Positions 9,329 to 17,497 of a stretch of 64,000 bases of DNA are shown piece after piece (within the stretch, counting starts at the first letter, position 1; each line of letters starts with the position of its first letter). The position numbers and the translations under genes were made by a program. The notes under the pieces were generated by a model. The model was not told the origin of the DNA. It worked only from the letters and a program-made list of their open reading frames with translations, and made no database searches. The stretch lies in assembly GCF_051155795.1 (NCBI RefSeq), contig NZ_DAXETW010000005.1, positions 1 to 64,000 of the forward strand. Reading direction: 5' to 3'. This DNA comes from Longibacter sp051155795. GTDB taxonomy: Bacteria; Bacteroidota; Rhodothermia; Rhodothermales; Salinibacteraceae.

Positions 9329-9418
9329 GGAAACCTGTGTGAGGAATGGGCAGAAGAACCCGCAGACCGGCAATGTTTAGCACGGCACAGCGGTTTGGCG
9401 TCCCCAGCTTACAGCAAA

Positions 9419-11413
9419 TCAGGCGCCATCCTCCGCATCCGGCGACGATTCGTTTGCCTCGTCATTCTCCACGTGTTCGAAGGACCCGGGGTCCGGCGAA
9501 TCGAACCGCAGCGTGTCGTCAAGCAGGTTGCCCGCGATTTCGATAAAGTCGCTCTCCGTGATGATACCGACAAGCTGCCCTTCGCGCACGACCGGCAAGG
9601 CCCCGATTTTCTGCTCGCGCATCAGCTTAACCGCCTCCACCGTGGGGAGGTCAGGCTCCACCGACACCGGTTCTCGGATCATGATCTCGCGAACGGGCAC
9701 GCCGCCGTCCGGAGTGCCGTTGCGATCAGCGAGGTGTCGGAGCAGCGTCCGGTGACTCACGAGCCCGACGAGGCGGTGCTGCTCGTCTTCGATCAGCACG
9801 TGACGGATGCGCTGCCAGTCCATCAGGCAGGCGACAAACTCAATCGACTCGTTCTCGTGCACGGTGAACAGGTCCGTGCTCATGTAGTCCTCGACGTGTG
9901 AGGTCGACATTCCGCTCGGCACGAAGGTCTGATCCAGCGTGGCGAGGTCCCAGGTATGCACCGGCTCCCCCGTCTTCTGGTGCTCGACCATCGAGGCGGT
10001 CAGCGCCGTCAGCCGCTCCGATCGCGTGCCGATATTTTTCATTTTCTGAACCGACTGCAACTGCCAGTCCGCGCCGGTCTGCCGCGCCTCAACCCGTTCC
10101 TCAATGATGCCGAGATACCGGTCGATGTCCGGCTGGGCGATGTCGGACGTCTCGAGCCCCTTCCGAGCCTGCGGTATCAGCGTTTCGAGGACGAGTTCGT
10201 GTGCGGGCAGGGTCCGCCCGTCGATCCAGTCGAACTGGGAGGAGAGGCCGTGGCGCGCCGCGGCGATGAAATTATGGTGGGCGTCGTCGAAGTCCATCTC
10301 CGACGCGACGTCCTCGTACATTTCCGACATGGCGCTGACGAGACCGAACCAGAATGCCGCATTGGCGACCTCGTCGACGACGGTGGGACCGGACGGCAGG
10401 ACGCGGTTCTCGATTCTCAGGTGCGGCTTACCCTCTGTTATGCCGTAGCACGCGCGATTCCAGCGGTAGACGGTGCCGTTGTGGAGCTGGAGCGCCTGAA
10501 GCTTCGGCACCCCGCCCTCCTGCAGGACGTGCACCGGGTGCTCTTCAAGATCCGTCGTGAGCAGGACCCGGAAGCGGGCGATATCCTCTTTGAAGATCTC
10601 CGTCACCGAATCCTGCACCCACTTGGAGCCGAAGTGCACCCGCGGGCTCATTTCACGCAGATACAGGTTGCTGGACCGCGTGTCCACCGCCTGCTGAAAA
10701 AGGGCGATGCGGGTTTCCTTCCACAGGCGCTTCCCAAACAGGATCGGCGAATTGGTCGCGGCGGCGAGCACTGGAGCAGCGACGACCTGCGCAATATTGT
10801 AGAAGTGTGGAAATTCGTCCGGCGTCACCTGGAAATGGGTCTGGAAGCTCGTATTGCACCCCTCCAGCATGATGGAATCGTGCTTCAAAAACAGCTCGTC
10901 GATTCCCCGGATCTGGTACTGCCCGGGTCCGCCGCGGAGGCGTCCAAGCGCCTCATTCAACGCGTAGTAGCGCGGACGGGGCGTCATGAAGTCCATCGCG
11001 AAGTCCGACAGGTGCGCCGTCGGCAGGATGCCTGTCATGACCGGCTCCCCGCCCACGGCGTTCACCAGATTGCGGACTTCCGCCAGCAACTCCGTCGTCG
11101 CCGCCTCCATCTGCCGGAAGCAATCGCCGCCGTAGACGAGCGGGTCCATGTTGAACTCGATGTTGAAGCGCGTCAGCTCGGTGACGATACGATCGTCTGT
11201 ATTCCGCTCCAGCACCTCGTCGATGATGGGCGCCGGATCGTACCGGTCGTCGACCATGAACAGCTCTTGCTCCGCCCCGAGCCGACGAATCCCGGTTTCG
11301 AACATTTCTTCGCGAAGCATCATCTCGAGCGCCCGGACGTCGCGCAACAGGTGCTGGGTGAATTCCCGCAACACCGCGTCGTCGGTTTTCCGCTGTACGT
11401 TTTGCTCGCCCAT
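9419..11413 (-). CDS. Glutamate-cysteine-ligase-like (GCS2) enzyme fused to two CBS domains
   Basis: This 664-residue protein's first about 450 residues follow the GCS2 carboxylate-amine ligase pattern: GAEQELFMVDD near residue 46 (the metal/ATP-binding Glu cluster), FNIEFNMDPL near 84, and RIENRVLPSGPTVVDEVANA near 330. Residues about 510-630 hold a tandem CBS pair (DYMSTDLFTVHENESIEFV... and EIMIREPVSVEPDLPTVEAV...ALPVV). It has an acidic C-terminal tail. GCS2 enzymes join glutamate to an amine; CBS pairs usually sense adenine nucleotides. The likely product is gamma-glutamylcysteine or a related gamma-glutamyl amide, made under adenylate control; the substrate is not certain. It stands alone and divergent from the TPR gene. 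Confidence 0.8.
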   Translation of the reverse strand: MGEQNVQRKTDDAVLREFTQHLLRDVRALEMMLREEMFETGIRRLGAEQELFMVDDRYDPAPIIDEVLERNTDDRIVTELTRFNIEFNMDPLVYGGDCFRQMEAATTELLAEVRNLVNAVGGEPVMTGILPTAHLSDFAMDFMTPRPRYYALNEALGRLRGGPGQYQIRGIDELFLKHDSIMLEGCNTSFQTHFQVTPDEFPHFYNIAQVVAAPVLAAATNSPILFGKRLWKETRIALFQQAVDTRSSNLYLREMSPRVHFGSKWVQDSVTEIFKEDIARFRVLLTTDLEEHPVHVLQEGGVPKLQALQLHNGTVYRWNRACYGITEGKPHLRIENRVLPSGPTVVDEVANAAFWFGLVSAMSEMYEDVASEMDFDDAHHNFIAAARHGLSSQFDWIDGRTLPAHELVLETLIPQARKGLETSDIAQPDIDRYLGIIEERVEARQTGADWQLQSVQKMKNIGTRSERLTALTASMVEHQKTGEPVHTWDLATLDQTFVPSGMSTSHVEDYMSTDLFTVHENESIEFVACLMDWQRIRHVLIEDEQHRLVGLVSHRTLLRHLADRNGTPDGGVPVREIMIREPVSVEPDLPTVEAVKLMREQKIGALPVVREGQLVGIITESDFIEIAGNLLDDTLRFDSPDPGSFEHVENDEANESSPDAEDGA

Positions 11414-11732
11414 GCTATTGGATCACTATTTGATGTCGGAGAAAGGTATGGCGCCGAGCGGCCTGCAATCTGCGGCCTCGGACGCCGGGGAAACCGGTTG
11501 CGCGCAAAGGACACGTACGCAACGGAGGATGGATCAACGCTTTACATCAAATTTCCATGAACGAACCGGGGTTCCGACGCCGCCGGTTTCGGTCCTGAAT
11601 CCCGTCGCATAACCCGGTTCCCGTCGCGGAAACCCCCGCGTTCCTGGTCACGTTTTCCCTTCGGCAGTTGCACGCGTCAGTTCCGCTGTCCCGCCTTGCA
11701 TTCCTCGCACCGCCCGGAGACCGATCCGCCGC
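11414..11732. other. Divergent intergenic region, no defined element
   Basis: This 319-bp stretch lies between the divergently transcribed GCS2-CBS gene and the TPR operon, so it must hold both promoters. No convincing -35/-10 pair, Bacteroidota-type TTTG/TAnnTTTG pair, riboswitch or repeat could be identified by eye. Confidence 0.5.
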
Positions 11733-13541
11733 ATGCTCCGATCCACATCACATATTTCCGCCGCGTCGTCTCTCCGACCCCTCCGGTCGCGGATGCGTGT
11801 CCACGTCGCTATCTTGGCGGTGGTTCTCGCGATGGTGCTGTCACTGGGGACGGTTGGAGACGCAACGGCACAGGCACCCGGCGTCCAGCGCACGCTCGAC
11901 GAGGACAGTCAGACGACGCATGCCCGTAAGCTGTTCGTCCGCGGGATGACGCGGGCTTTTCTCGAAGATTATGAGGCGGCAATCGCCTACTACGAGCAAG
12001 CACTGGGGTTGACCCCGAATGAAGCTCCGGTCCTGTCGGCCCTCGCGGAGGCCAAGGCCGAGACGGACGACGTCACCTCGGCCCTTTATTACGCGGAGCG
12101 AGCTCGCGACCGAGCCGCAGACAACGCAGCCTATCACACCCAGCTTGCTGACCTGCAGCGTGAGGCCGGCCGGTACGCCGAGGCGATTCAAACGTACAAC
12201 CGGATGCTCCGTCGTTTCCCCGCCAATGTTGACGCGCGGATGGATCTGGCGCAGACGCAGATCGAAGCGCAGGAGGCCGATGCGGCGATTGACACCTACG
12301 AAGCCGTTCTCAACCAGGGAACGGATACACCCCGGGTGCATCTCGAACTGCTCCAGTTGTACCGTCAGACCGAGAATGCCGACGGGATCGAGTCGTCGCT
12401 CCGGGCCTTGATGCGTCACCGGCCCGCCGATCAACTCTATCCGCACCTGCTCGGTCAGTTTTACATGGAAGAAGGTCGGACCGGCGAGGCCATCGAGCTC
12501 TACGAGAAGCTGCTTCGACGGCGACCCGGCAGCGTGAACGTCGTCATGCGACTGACGTCGCTTTATCGTGAGGCTGGACGAACCGGAGAAGCAGACTCCC
12601 TGCTCCACGGTTTTGTGAACGACGCCGACGCGTCGCCCGACCAGTTCGTCGCGCGGGCCCGATCGCTCACCGACGGTTCTCGGTTTCGCGACGACCGGGA
12701 TGATCCCGAGCTTCGGGCGACGGCGGAGCGTCTGTTGAACCGCGCGCTGGAGATGGATCCGAATCATGCCGACGCCCTGGCGTTGCTGGGCGACCTGAAA
12801 TACGAGGCCGGAGAGTTCGAGCGCTCGGCAGAGCTTCTGCAGCGGGCCCTCCAGCAGAACCCCCGCTCGCCGCAACGGTGGACACGGGCCGCAGCGGCGC
12901 ACCTACAGGCGGGTCAGGCCCGGCGGGCATCTACGGTCGCGGATGAAGGCCTCCTTCTCTTCCCCGGTCGCGCGTCTCTTCTTCGCGTGTCGGCATACGC
13001 GAGCATGAACCTCGGACAGAACGGTGCGGCCGCGACACGATTCCGCGAGGCAATTGATGCCCTGGATGCCGATCAGAACACGCTGCGAAGCCAGTTAAAC
13101 GGTGCACTCGGGCTCGTGTACGCCCGGATGCAGCAGTTTTCAAAGTCCGACGCCGCGTACGCACGCGCCCTCGACGCCAATCCGGAGCACGCGGAGGCAG
13201 CCAACAATTACGCTTTTAGCCTGGCCGACCGCGGCGTCCACCTCGACCGGGCGCTCCGTCTGGCGCGACGGGCCGTTCGCCTCGACAGCACGAACGCCGC
13301 CTACCTCGACACCTTAGGCTGGGTCTATTTTAAGAAAGGCAACTTCGAGCGGGCCCGCTCGACGCTGCACGATGCGCTCCGGACCGGTCAGGCTACGGCC
13401 TCGGTCTACGAGCACTTCGGGGACGTGTCCGAGGCGCTGGGCGACACCGAAACGGCGCGGGAGTACTGGCGCCAGGCCCTCCAACGGGCGCCGGAACGAG
13501 ACCGTGTGCAAGACAAGCTGAACGCTCTCCAGGACGACTGA
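11733..13541 (+). CDS. Exported tetratricopeptide-repeat protein
   Basis: This protein of up to 602 residues has a signal peptide (VAILAVVLAMVLSLGTVGDATAQA) and at least ten TPR units covering the rest. An example is YEAAIAYYEQALGLTPNEAPVLSALAEA. The last units, such as AAYLDTLGWVYFKKGNFERARSTL, show the classic TPR consensus. An alternative ATG at 11793 gives a shorter signal peptide. It is the first gene of a trio with a DUF4292 lipoprotein and an EnvC-like protein, an arrangement I recognise as common in Bacteroidota. It is therefore probably a periplasmic or outer-membrane scaffold linked to envelope biogenesis. Confidence 0.85.
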   Translation: MLRSTSHISAASSLRPLRSRMRVHVAILAVVLAMVLSLGTVGDATAQAPGVQRTLDEDSQTTHARKLFVRGMTRAFLEDYEAAIAYYEQALGLTPNEAPVLSALAEAKAETDDVTSALYYAERARDRAADNAAYHTQLADLQREAGRYAEAIQTYNRMLRRFPANVDARMDLAQTQIEAQEADAAIDTYEAVLNQGTDTPRVHLELLQLYRQTENADGIESSLRALMRHRPADQLYPHLLGQFYMEEGRTGEAIELYEKLLRRRPGSVNVVMRLTSLYREAGRTGEADSLLHGFVNDADASPDQFVARARSLTDGSRFRDDRDDPELRATAERLLNRALEMDPNHADALALLGDLKYEAGEFERSAELLQRALQQNPRSPQRWTRAAAAHLQAGQARRASTVADEGLLLFPGRASLLRVSAYASMNLGQNGAAATRFREAIDALDADQNTLRSQLNGALGLVYARMQQFSKSDAAYARALDANPEHAEAANNYAFSLADRGVHLDRALRLARRAVRLDSTNAAYLDTLGWVYFKKGNFERARSTLHDALRTGQATASVYEHFGDVSEALGDTETAREYWRQALQRAPERDRVQDKLNALQDD

Positions 13542-13729
13542 CGCGTTCGGCAGGGCCGGCTGCCGATACGAATGCGCCCGCCCGTCGCGTTCGCATCAGG
13601 CGCCGATGCGTGCAGCCGCACGCCTACGAGTAGGCCTACGCGTAGACCGATTTGAGGGATTGCTTCGAGGAATTTCGCCGGCTGGCCGGCGACGACTTCT
13701 TTTTTCGACACGTTCATCCAACCACCTCC

Positions 13730-14533
13730 ATGGCTCGCTTCCACTCTTCGCGCCACCTTCTGCTCGCGGCCGTTCTGGTCGCCGGGCTATTCATCGCCGG
13801 ATGCTCCGGTCCGCGGTCCGCAGGCACGGCCCCAGGCCTTCCGGAGGCATTTCCCGAGCACTCGGCCGGGCAGATCCACAAGCTGATCGAAGGGCAGTCC
13901 GACACGCTCTCCGGCTTCCGTGCCAGGGCGCGCATGACCGTCCGGTCCCCGCGCCAGTCCGGCTCGTTCAACGCGGAAGTGCGCCAGAGCCGTCAGGACT
14001 CGCTGTGGATGCGCATGAGCCGATTTGGATTTGAAGGGGCGCGCGTCCTCATCACGAGAGACAGCTTTTTCGTGCACAACCGGCTTGAGAACCAGGTGAT
14101 GGTGGGAACAGTCGACGAGGCGCAGTCGCTTCTCGCCGCCCCCGTTACAGCCGAGGAGGCGTTCACCAACATGCTGGGCCTCCTTTCGCCGAGTCCCGAC
14201 GTAAACTGGAAGGTTGGAGCCGACTCGCTCAACTACTTCCTGACCTCGCCGAGCGGCCGGGAGACCTACACCGTCGACCCGATCCGGTGGCGGGTCGTCC
14301 GGTATGCCAGAACCGCGGATGACGGCGATCTTCTGGAAGAACGCCTTTTTACCGACTTCAAGATGATCGACGGTGTTTCCATCCCCCAGCGGGTCATCTT
14401 TCGCAATCGACCGGAGGAGGCCATGGCTATGCTGACCTACGAATCCCTGGATCTCGATCCAGAGAATCTATCGTTCGACTTCGACGTACCGTCCGGCACG
14501 CCCCGCGTTTTCCTGCCCGCCTCCAGTCCGTGA
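13730..14533 (+). CDS. DUF4292 lipoprotein
   Basis: This 267-residue protein begins with a lipoprotein signal (LLLAAVLVAGLFIAGC, mature Cys near residue 24). The body resembles the DUF4292/LolA-like half-barrel: LSGFRARARMTVRSPRQSGSFNAEVR, then SLWMRMSRFGFEGARVLITRDS, and a late strand DGVSIPQRVIFRN. The ATG at 13730 directly precedes the signal peptide; the frame is open 78 bp further upstream but adds only polar sequence. Its place between the TPR protein and the EnvC-like protein matches a recurring Bacteroidota cluster. A role in lipid or lipoprotein handling at the outer membrane is inferred from the LolA-like fold. Confidence 0.8.
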   Translation: MARFHSSRHLLLAAVLVAGLFIAGCSGPRSAGTAPGLPEAFPEHSAGQIHKLIEGQSDTLSGFRARARMTVRSPRQSGSFNAEVRQSRQDSLWMRMSRFGFEGARVLITRDSFFVHNRLENQVMVGTVDEAQSLLAAPVTAEEAFTNMLGLLSPSPDVNWKVGADSLNYFLTSPSGRETYTVDPIRWRVVRYARTADDGDLLEERLFTDFKMIDGVSIPQRVIFRNRPEEAMAMLTYESLDLDPENLSFDFDVPSGTPRVFLPASSP

Positions 14534-14581
14534 CGTAGCGCGGACCTTCGTCGCTACTGCCGTTCACGACGCCCCCAGAGC

Positions 14582-15844
14582 ATGTCCATCCGGCCCGACC
14601 GAGTCACGCACTCCGGTATGCACGTTCTCGTGATCCCCGGGCTGCTGATCGTGGTGCTTTCGTTTCTGGCCGCGGGACCGCTACACGCGCAGGACATCGC
14701 CGATGAACGCAGAAATACACAGCAGCGGCTGGAGTCGCTCAAGAGCCAGATCCAGAAGGACCAGCAGCGCCTGCAGGAGACGACAAAGGAAGAAAAGGCG
14801 ACGGTCGACCGACTCGAACAGATCAAGCGTGAAATCGCGCTGCGCGAAGAGCTGGTCTCCACGTACGAACGCCGCATGCAGCAGCTTCGCGACGAGCGGA
14901 GCGAGCTCCGGGACACTCTCGACGTCCTCGAAGGGCGTCTTGACGAGCTACGGGAGGAATACAAGGCGCACGCCGTTCACGCCTACAAGTACGGCCGTCT
15001 CCACGACGTGGCGCTGATTCTGGCCTCCAAGTCCGTCACGCAGATGCTGGTTCGCGTACGCTACCTCCGCCGGTTCGCCGAACAGCGAAGAACGCAGGAG
15101 TCCGCCATTCGCGCGGCAGCGGAGCAGTTCAACCGGAGACAGCGAGAGCTCGAGGCCTCGCAGAAGAAGACGCAGCAACTCCTTGCCGAGGCCCGGAGCG
15201 AGCGGCAAAATCTGAGTCGTCTTCAGAAAGACCGGCGCACCGTCGTCGCCGAGCTCCGTAGCCGCCGCTCCGAACTGCAGCAGGAGATCACCCGGAAAGA
15301 GCGCGCGGCTCGCGAACTCGAGGAGCAGATCCGTGAGCTCGTCGCCCGTTCAGAAGCGCGCGACCGTCGCGCTCGCGTGTCCGGGGCCGCGTCCGCTCCG
15401 GCCCGCGCTGCCGACTACGCGCGCCTCTCCGCCACCTTCCAGCAGAATCGGGGTACCCTCCCCTGGCCCGCGGAAGGAGCCGTCACCGAAGGCTTCGGCA
15501 ATCGCGTTGACCCGGTCCACGGAACCGAGACGTACCACCCGGGCATTCTCATCGCCACCAACCCGGAGCAGTCCGTCCGGGCCGTCTTCGAGGGCGTCGT
15601 GACCGGCATCGACTTTGTGCCCGGATACGGCACCTATCTTGTGATCCGCCACGGCGATTACCTGTCCGTCTACAGCAACTTCTCCTCGCTCTTCGTCTCG
15701 CAGGGCGACCGCGTCGACACCGGGGAAGTGATTGGAAATGCCGGAACGTCCAACGAGCCGCGGGGCGCCGGCCTGTTCTTCGCGGTGTTTGATAAGAAGA
15801 AGAACACGAGCGTCGATCCGATGGGCTGGCTGGGCGGACGGTAG
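14582..15844 (+). CDS. EnvC-like murein hydrolase activator (coiled coil plus degenerate LytM/M23 domain)
   Basis: This 420-residue protein has a signal peptide ending ...AAGPLHAQ. A long coiled coil (about residues 40-270, Glu/Arg/Gln-rich heptads) follows, then a C-terminal LytM/M23 domain (about 300-420). The domain keeps the fold motifs GFGNRVDP, YGTYLVIRHGDYLSVYSN and VIGNAG. The metal ligands look lost: the expected HxxxD is HPGIL, and the final HxH has Asn where the second His should be. That is the pattern of EnvC/NlpD-type activators, which switch on amidases instead of cutting peptidoglycan. The longer start at 14582 is chosen because it supplies the positive charges of the signal n-region. 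Confidence 0.85.
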   Translation: MSIRPDRVTHSGMHVLVIPGLLIVVLSFLAAGPLHAQDIADERRNTQQRLESLKSQIQKDQQRLQETTKEEKATVDRLEQIKREIALREELVSTYERRMQQLRDERSELRDTLDVLEGRLDELREEYKAHAVHAYKYGRLHDVALILASKSVTQMLVRVRYLRRFAEQRRTQESAIRAAAEQFNRRQRELEASQKKTQQLLAEARSERQNLSRLQKDRRTVVAELRSRRSELQQEITRKERAARELEEQIRELVARSEARDRRARVSGAASAPARAADYARLSATFQQNRGTLPWPAEGAVTEGFGNRVDPVHGTETYHPGILIATNPEQSVRAVFEGVVTGIDFVPGYGTYLVIRHGDYLSVYSNFSSLFVSQGDRVDTGEVIGNAGTSNEPRGAGLFFAVFDKKKNTSVDPMGWLGGR

Positions 15845-15919
15845 CGTAATCCCCGAAACGTGCTCACCGGGCGCGGTGGACGTATTCACAGAAGCTTTCG
15901 TACGCCGGGCGAGTCCAAG

Positions 15920-15950
15920 TTGGGAACGGTGGGGAGCAGCGTGTATTTTA
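15920..15950 (+). promoter_or_regulatory. Possible Bacteroidota-type promoter for lpdA
   Basis: A TTG at 15920 and TATTTTA at 15944-15950, with a spacer of about 21 bp, resemble the TTTG / TAnnTTTG consensus of the primary sigma factor in Bacteroidota. It lies about 45 bp before the lpdA ATG. The match is partial. Confidence 0.3.
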
Positions 15951-15993
15951 GCGCTTGCATGTTCGAAACGCCCAACTATTGCACCTCGACTCC

Positions 15994-17412
15994 ATGGCTA
16001 CTACGTATGACTGCGTGATCATCGGGAGCGGTCCCGGCGGTTACGAGACCGCCATCCGGGCCACACAGCTCGGACTGAAAACGGCAATCGTCGAAAAGAA
16101 CAAGCTGGGAGGCGTCTGCCTCAACATCGGCTGCATCCCGACGAAGGCGCTGCTGAAGAGCGCCGAGGTAATGGCGGAATCGAAGCACATCTCCGACTTC
16201 GGTCTCAACCTGGAGGGCGAGATCACCGCCGACTTCCCGAAGGTCATCGAGCGTAGCCGTGGCGCGGCCGCCCAGATGAACAAGGGCGTACAGTACTTGA
16301 TGCGCAAGAACGACGTCGACGTGCTCTACGGCTACGGCCGTCTCGCGGGCAATGGCACGGTGGAGATTCAGCCGAGCGAGAACATGGACGGTGAGGAGAT
16401 CGGCGAAGAGCAGACCGTCGAGGCCGAGCACATCATCGTCGCGACGGGAGCCCGCCCGCGCGAGATTCCGCCGCTTCCGATCGACGAGGACAAGGTGGTC
16501 TCATCGACGGGCGCCATGATGCAGACAGAGCAGCCCGATCGCCTCGTTATCGTCGGCGCCGGCGCGATCGGTGTGGAGTTCGGCTACTTTTACAACCACA
16601 TGGGGACGGACGTCACCATCGTGGAGGTGCAGGACCGGATCGTACCGAATGAAGACCGGGACGTATCGAAAGAGCTCGAGCGCTCGTTCAAGAAGGCCGG
16701 CATCAACATCATGACCGGCGCGATGGTGCAGGGCTTCGAGGAGAGCGACGGCGGCCTCCGGGTCGAAATCGAGACCGACCAGGGCACCGAGCATGTGGAA
16801 ACCGACCAGATCCTATCGGCGGTCGGTGTTGTCGGTAATGTCGAGAACCTCGGCCTCGAAGAGGTTGGCGTCGAGACCAACGGCAATGACATCGTGGTCG
16901 ACGAGTTCTACCGGACGAACGTGGACGGTGTGTACGCCATTGGGGACGTCACCGGTGCGCCCTGGCTCGCCCATAAGGCAAGCCACGAGGGCATCATCTG
17001 CATCGAGAACATCGCCGGCGAAGACGTTCGCCCGATGAACAAAAAGAACATTCCGGGCTGCACGTACTGCCAACCGCAGATCGCCTCCGTCGGCTACACC
17101 GAGGCGCAGGCCGAGGACGCGGGCTACGACATCAAGGTCGGCAAATTCCCGTTCAAGGCGTCGGGCAAGGCCGCCGCGCTGGGGCACACGGAAGGCTTCG
17201 TCAAGATCATCTACGACAAGAAGTACGGCGAGCTTCTCGGCTGCCACATCATCGGGCACGACGCCACCGAGCTGATCGCGGAGGTGGTCAGCGCCCGGAC
17301 GCTCGAAACGACGGGCCACGAGATCATGGAATCCATCCACCCGCACCCGACGCTCTCCGAGTCCATCATGGAGGCGACGCGCGTGGCCTACGGAGAACCG
17401 ATCAACGTCTGA
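15994..17412 (+). CDS. lpdA: Dihydrolipoyl dehydrogenase (E3)
   Basis: This 472-residue protein has the FAD motif CVIIGSGPGGYETAIRA at the start, the redox-active disulfide in GGVCLNIGCIPT (Cys42, Cys47), and an NAD-binding motif IVGAGAIGVEFGYFY near residue 185. It also has the second FAD motif VYAIGDVTGAPWLAHKA and the C-terminal HPHPTLSE with the catalytic His. It reoxidises dihydrolipoamide in pyruvate and 2-oxoglutarate dehydrogenases and the glycine cleavage system. The ATG at 15994 is preferred over an upstream TTG because the FAD motif starts within ten residues. It is monocistronic, with no E1/E2 genes beside it, and is followed by a strong terminator. Confidence 0.96.
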   Translation: MATTYDCVIIGSGPGGYETAIRATQLGLKTAIVEKNKLGGVCLNIGCIPTKALLKSAEVMAESKHISDFGLNLEGEITADFPKVIERSRGAAAQMNKGVQYLMRKNDVDVLYGYGRLAGNGTVEIQPSENMDGEEIGEEQTVEAEHIIVATGARPREIPPLPIDEDKVVSSTGAMMQTEQPDRLVIVGAGAIGVEFGYFYNHMGTDVTIVEVQDRIVPNEDRDVSKELERSFKKAGINIMTGAMVQGFEESDGGLRVEIETDQGTEHVETDQILSAVGVVGNVENLGLEEVGVETNGNDIVVDEFYRTNVDGVYAIGDVTGAPWLAHKASHEGIICIENIAGEDVRPMNKKNIPGCTYCQPQIASVGYTEAQAEDAGYDIKVGKFPFKASGKAAALGHTEGFVKIIYDKKYGELLGCHIIGHDATELIAEVVSARTLETTGHEIMESIHPHPTLSESIMEATRVAYGEPINV

Positions 17413-17451
17413 TCCCCAGACTGGGCCTGAGAAGGCATCTTCTCACGCCAC

Positions 17452-17483
17452 GGGCGGTCCCTACCGGGGCCGCCCTTTTTTTT
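17452..17483 (+). terminator. Intrinsic terminator of lpdA
   Basis: GGGCGGTCC (17452-17460) pairs with GGGCCGCCC (17467-17475) around a short loop and is followed by eight T residues (17476-17483). A second perfect hairpin, TGAGAAG-GCAT-CTTCTCA (17428-17445), sits just before it in the 3' UTR. Confidence 0.9.
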
Positions 17484-17497
17484 GCCATCGCCGGACA

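Noticed and set aside
9956..11560. 534-residue plus-strand open frame antisense to the GCS2-CBS gene
   Set aside because: Arg/His/Val-rich translation without any domain; typical shadow of a GC-rich gene on the other strand.
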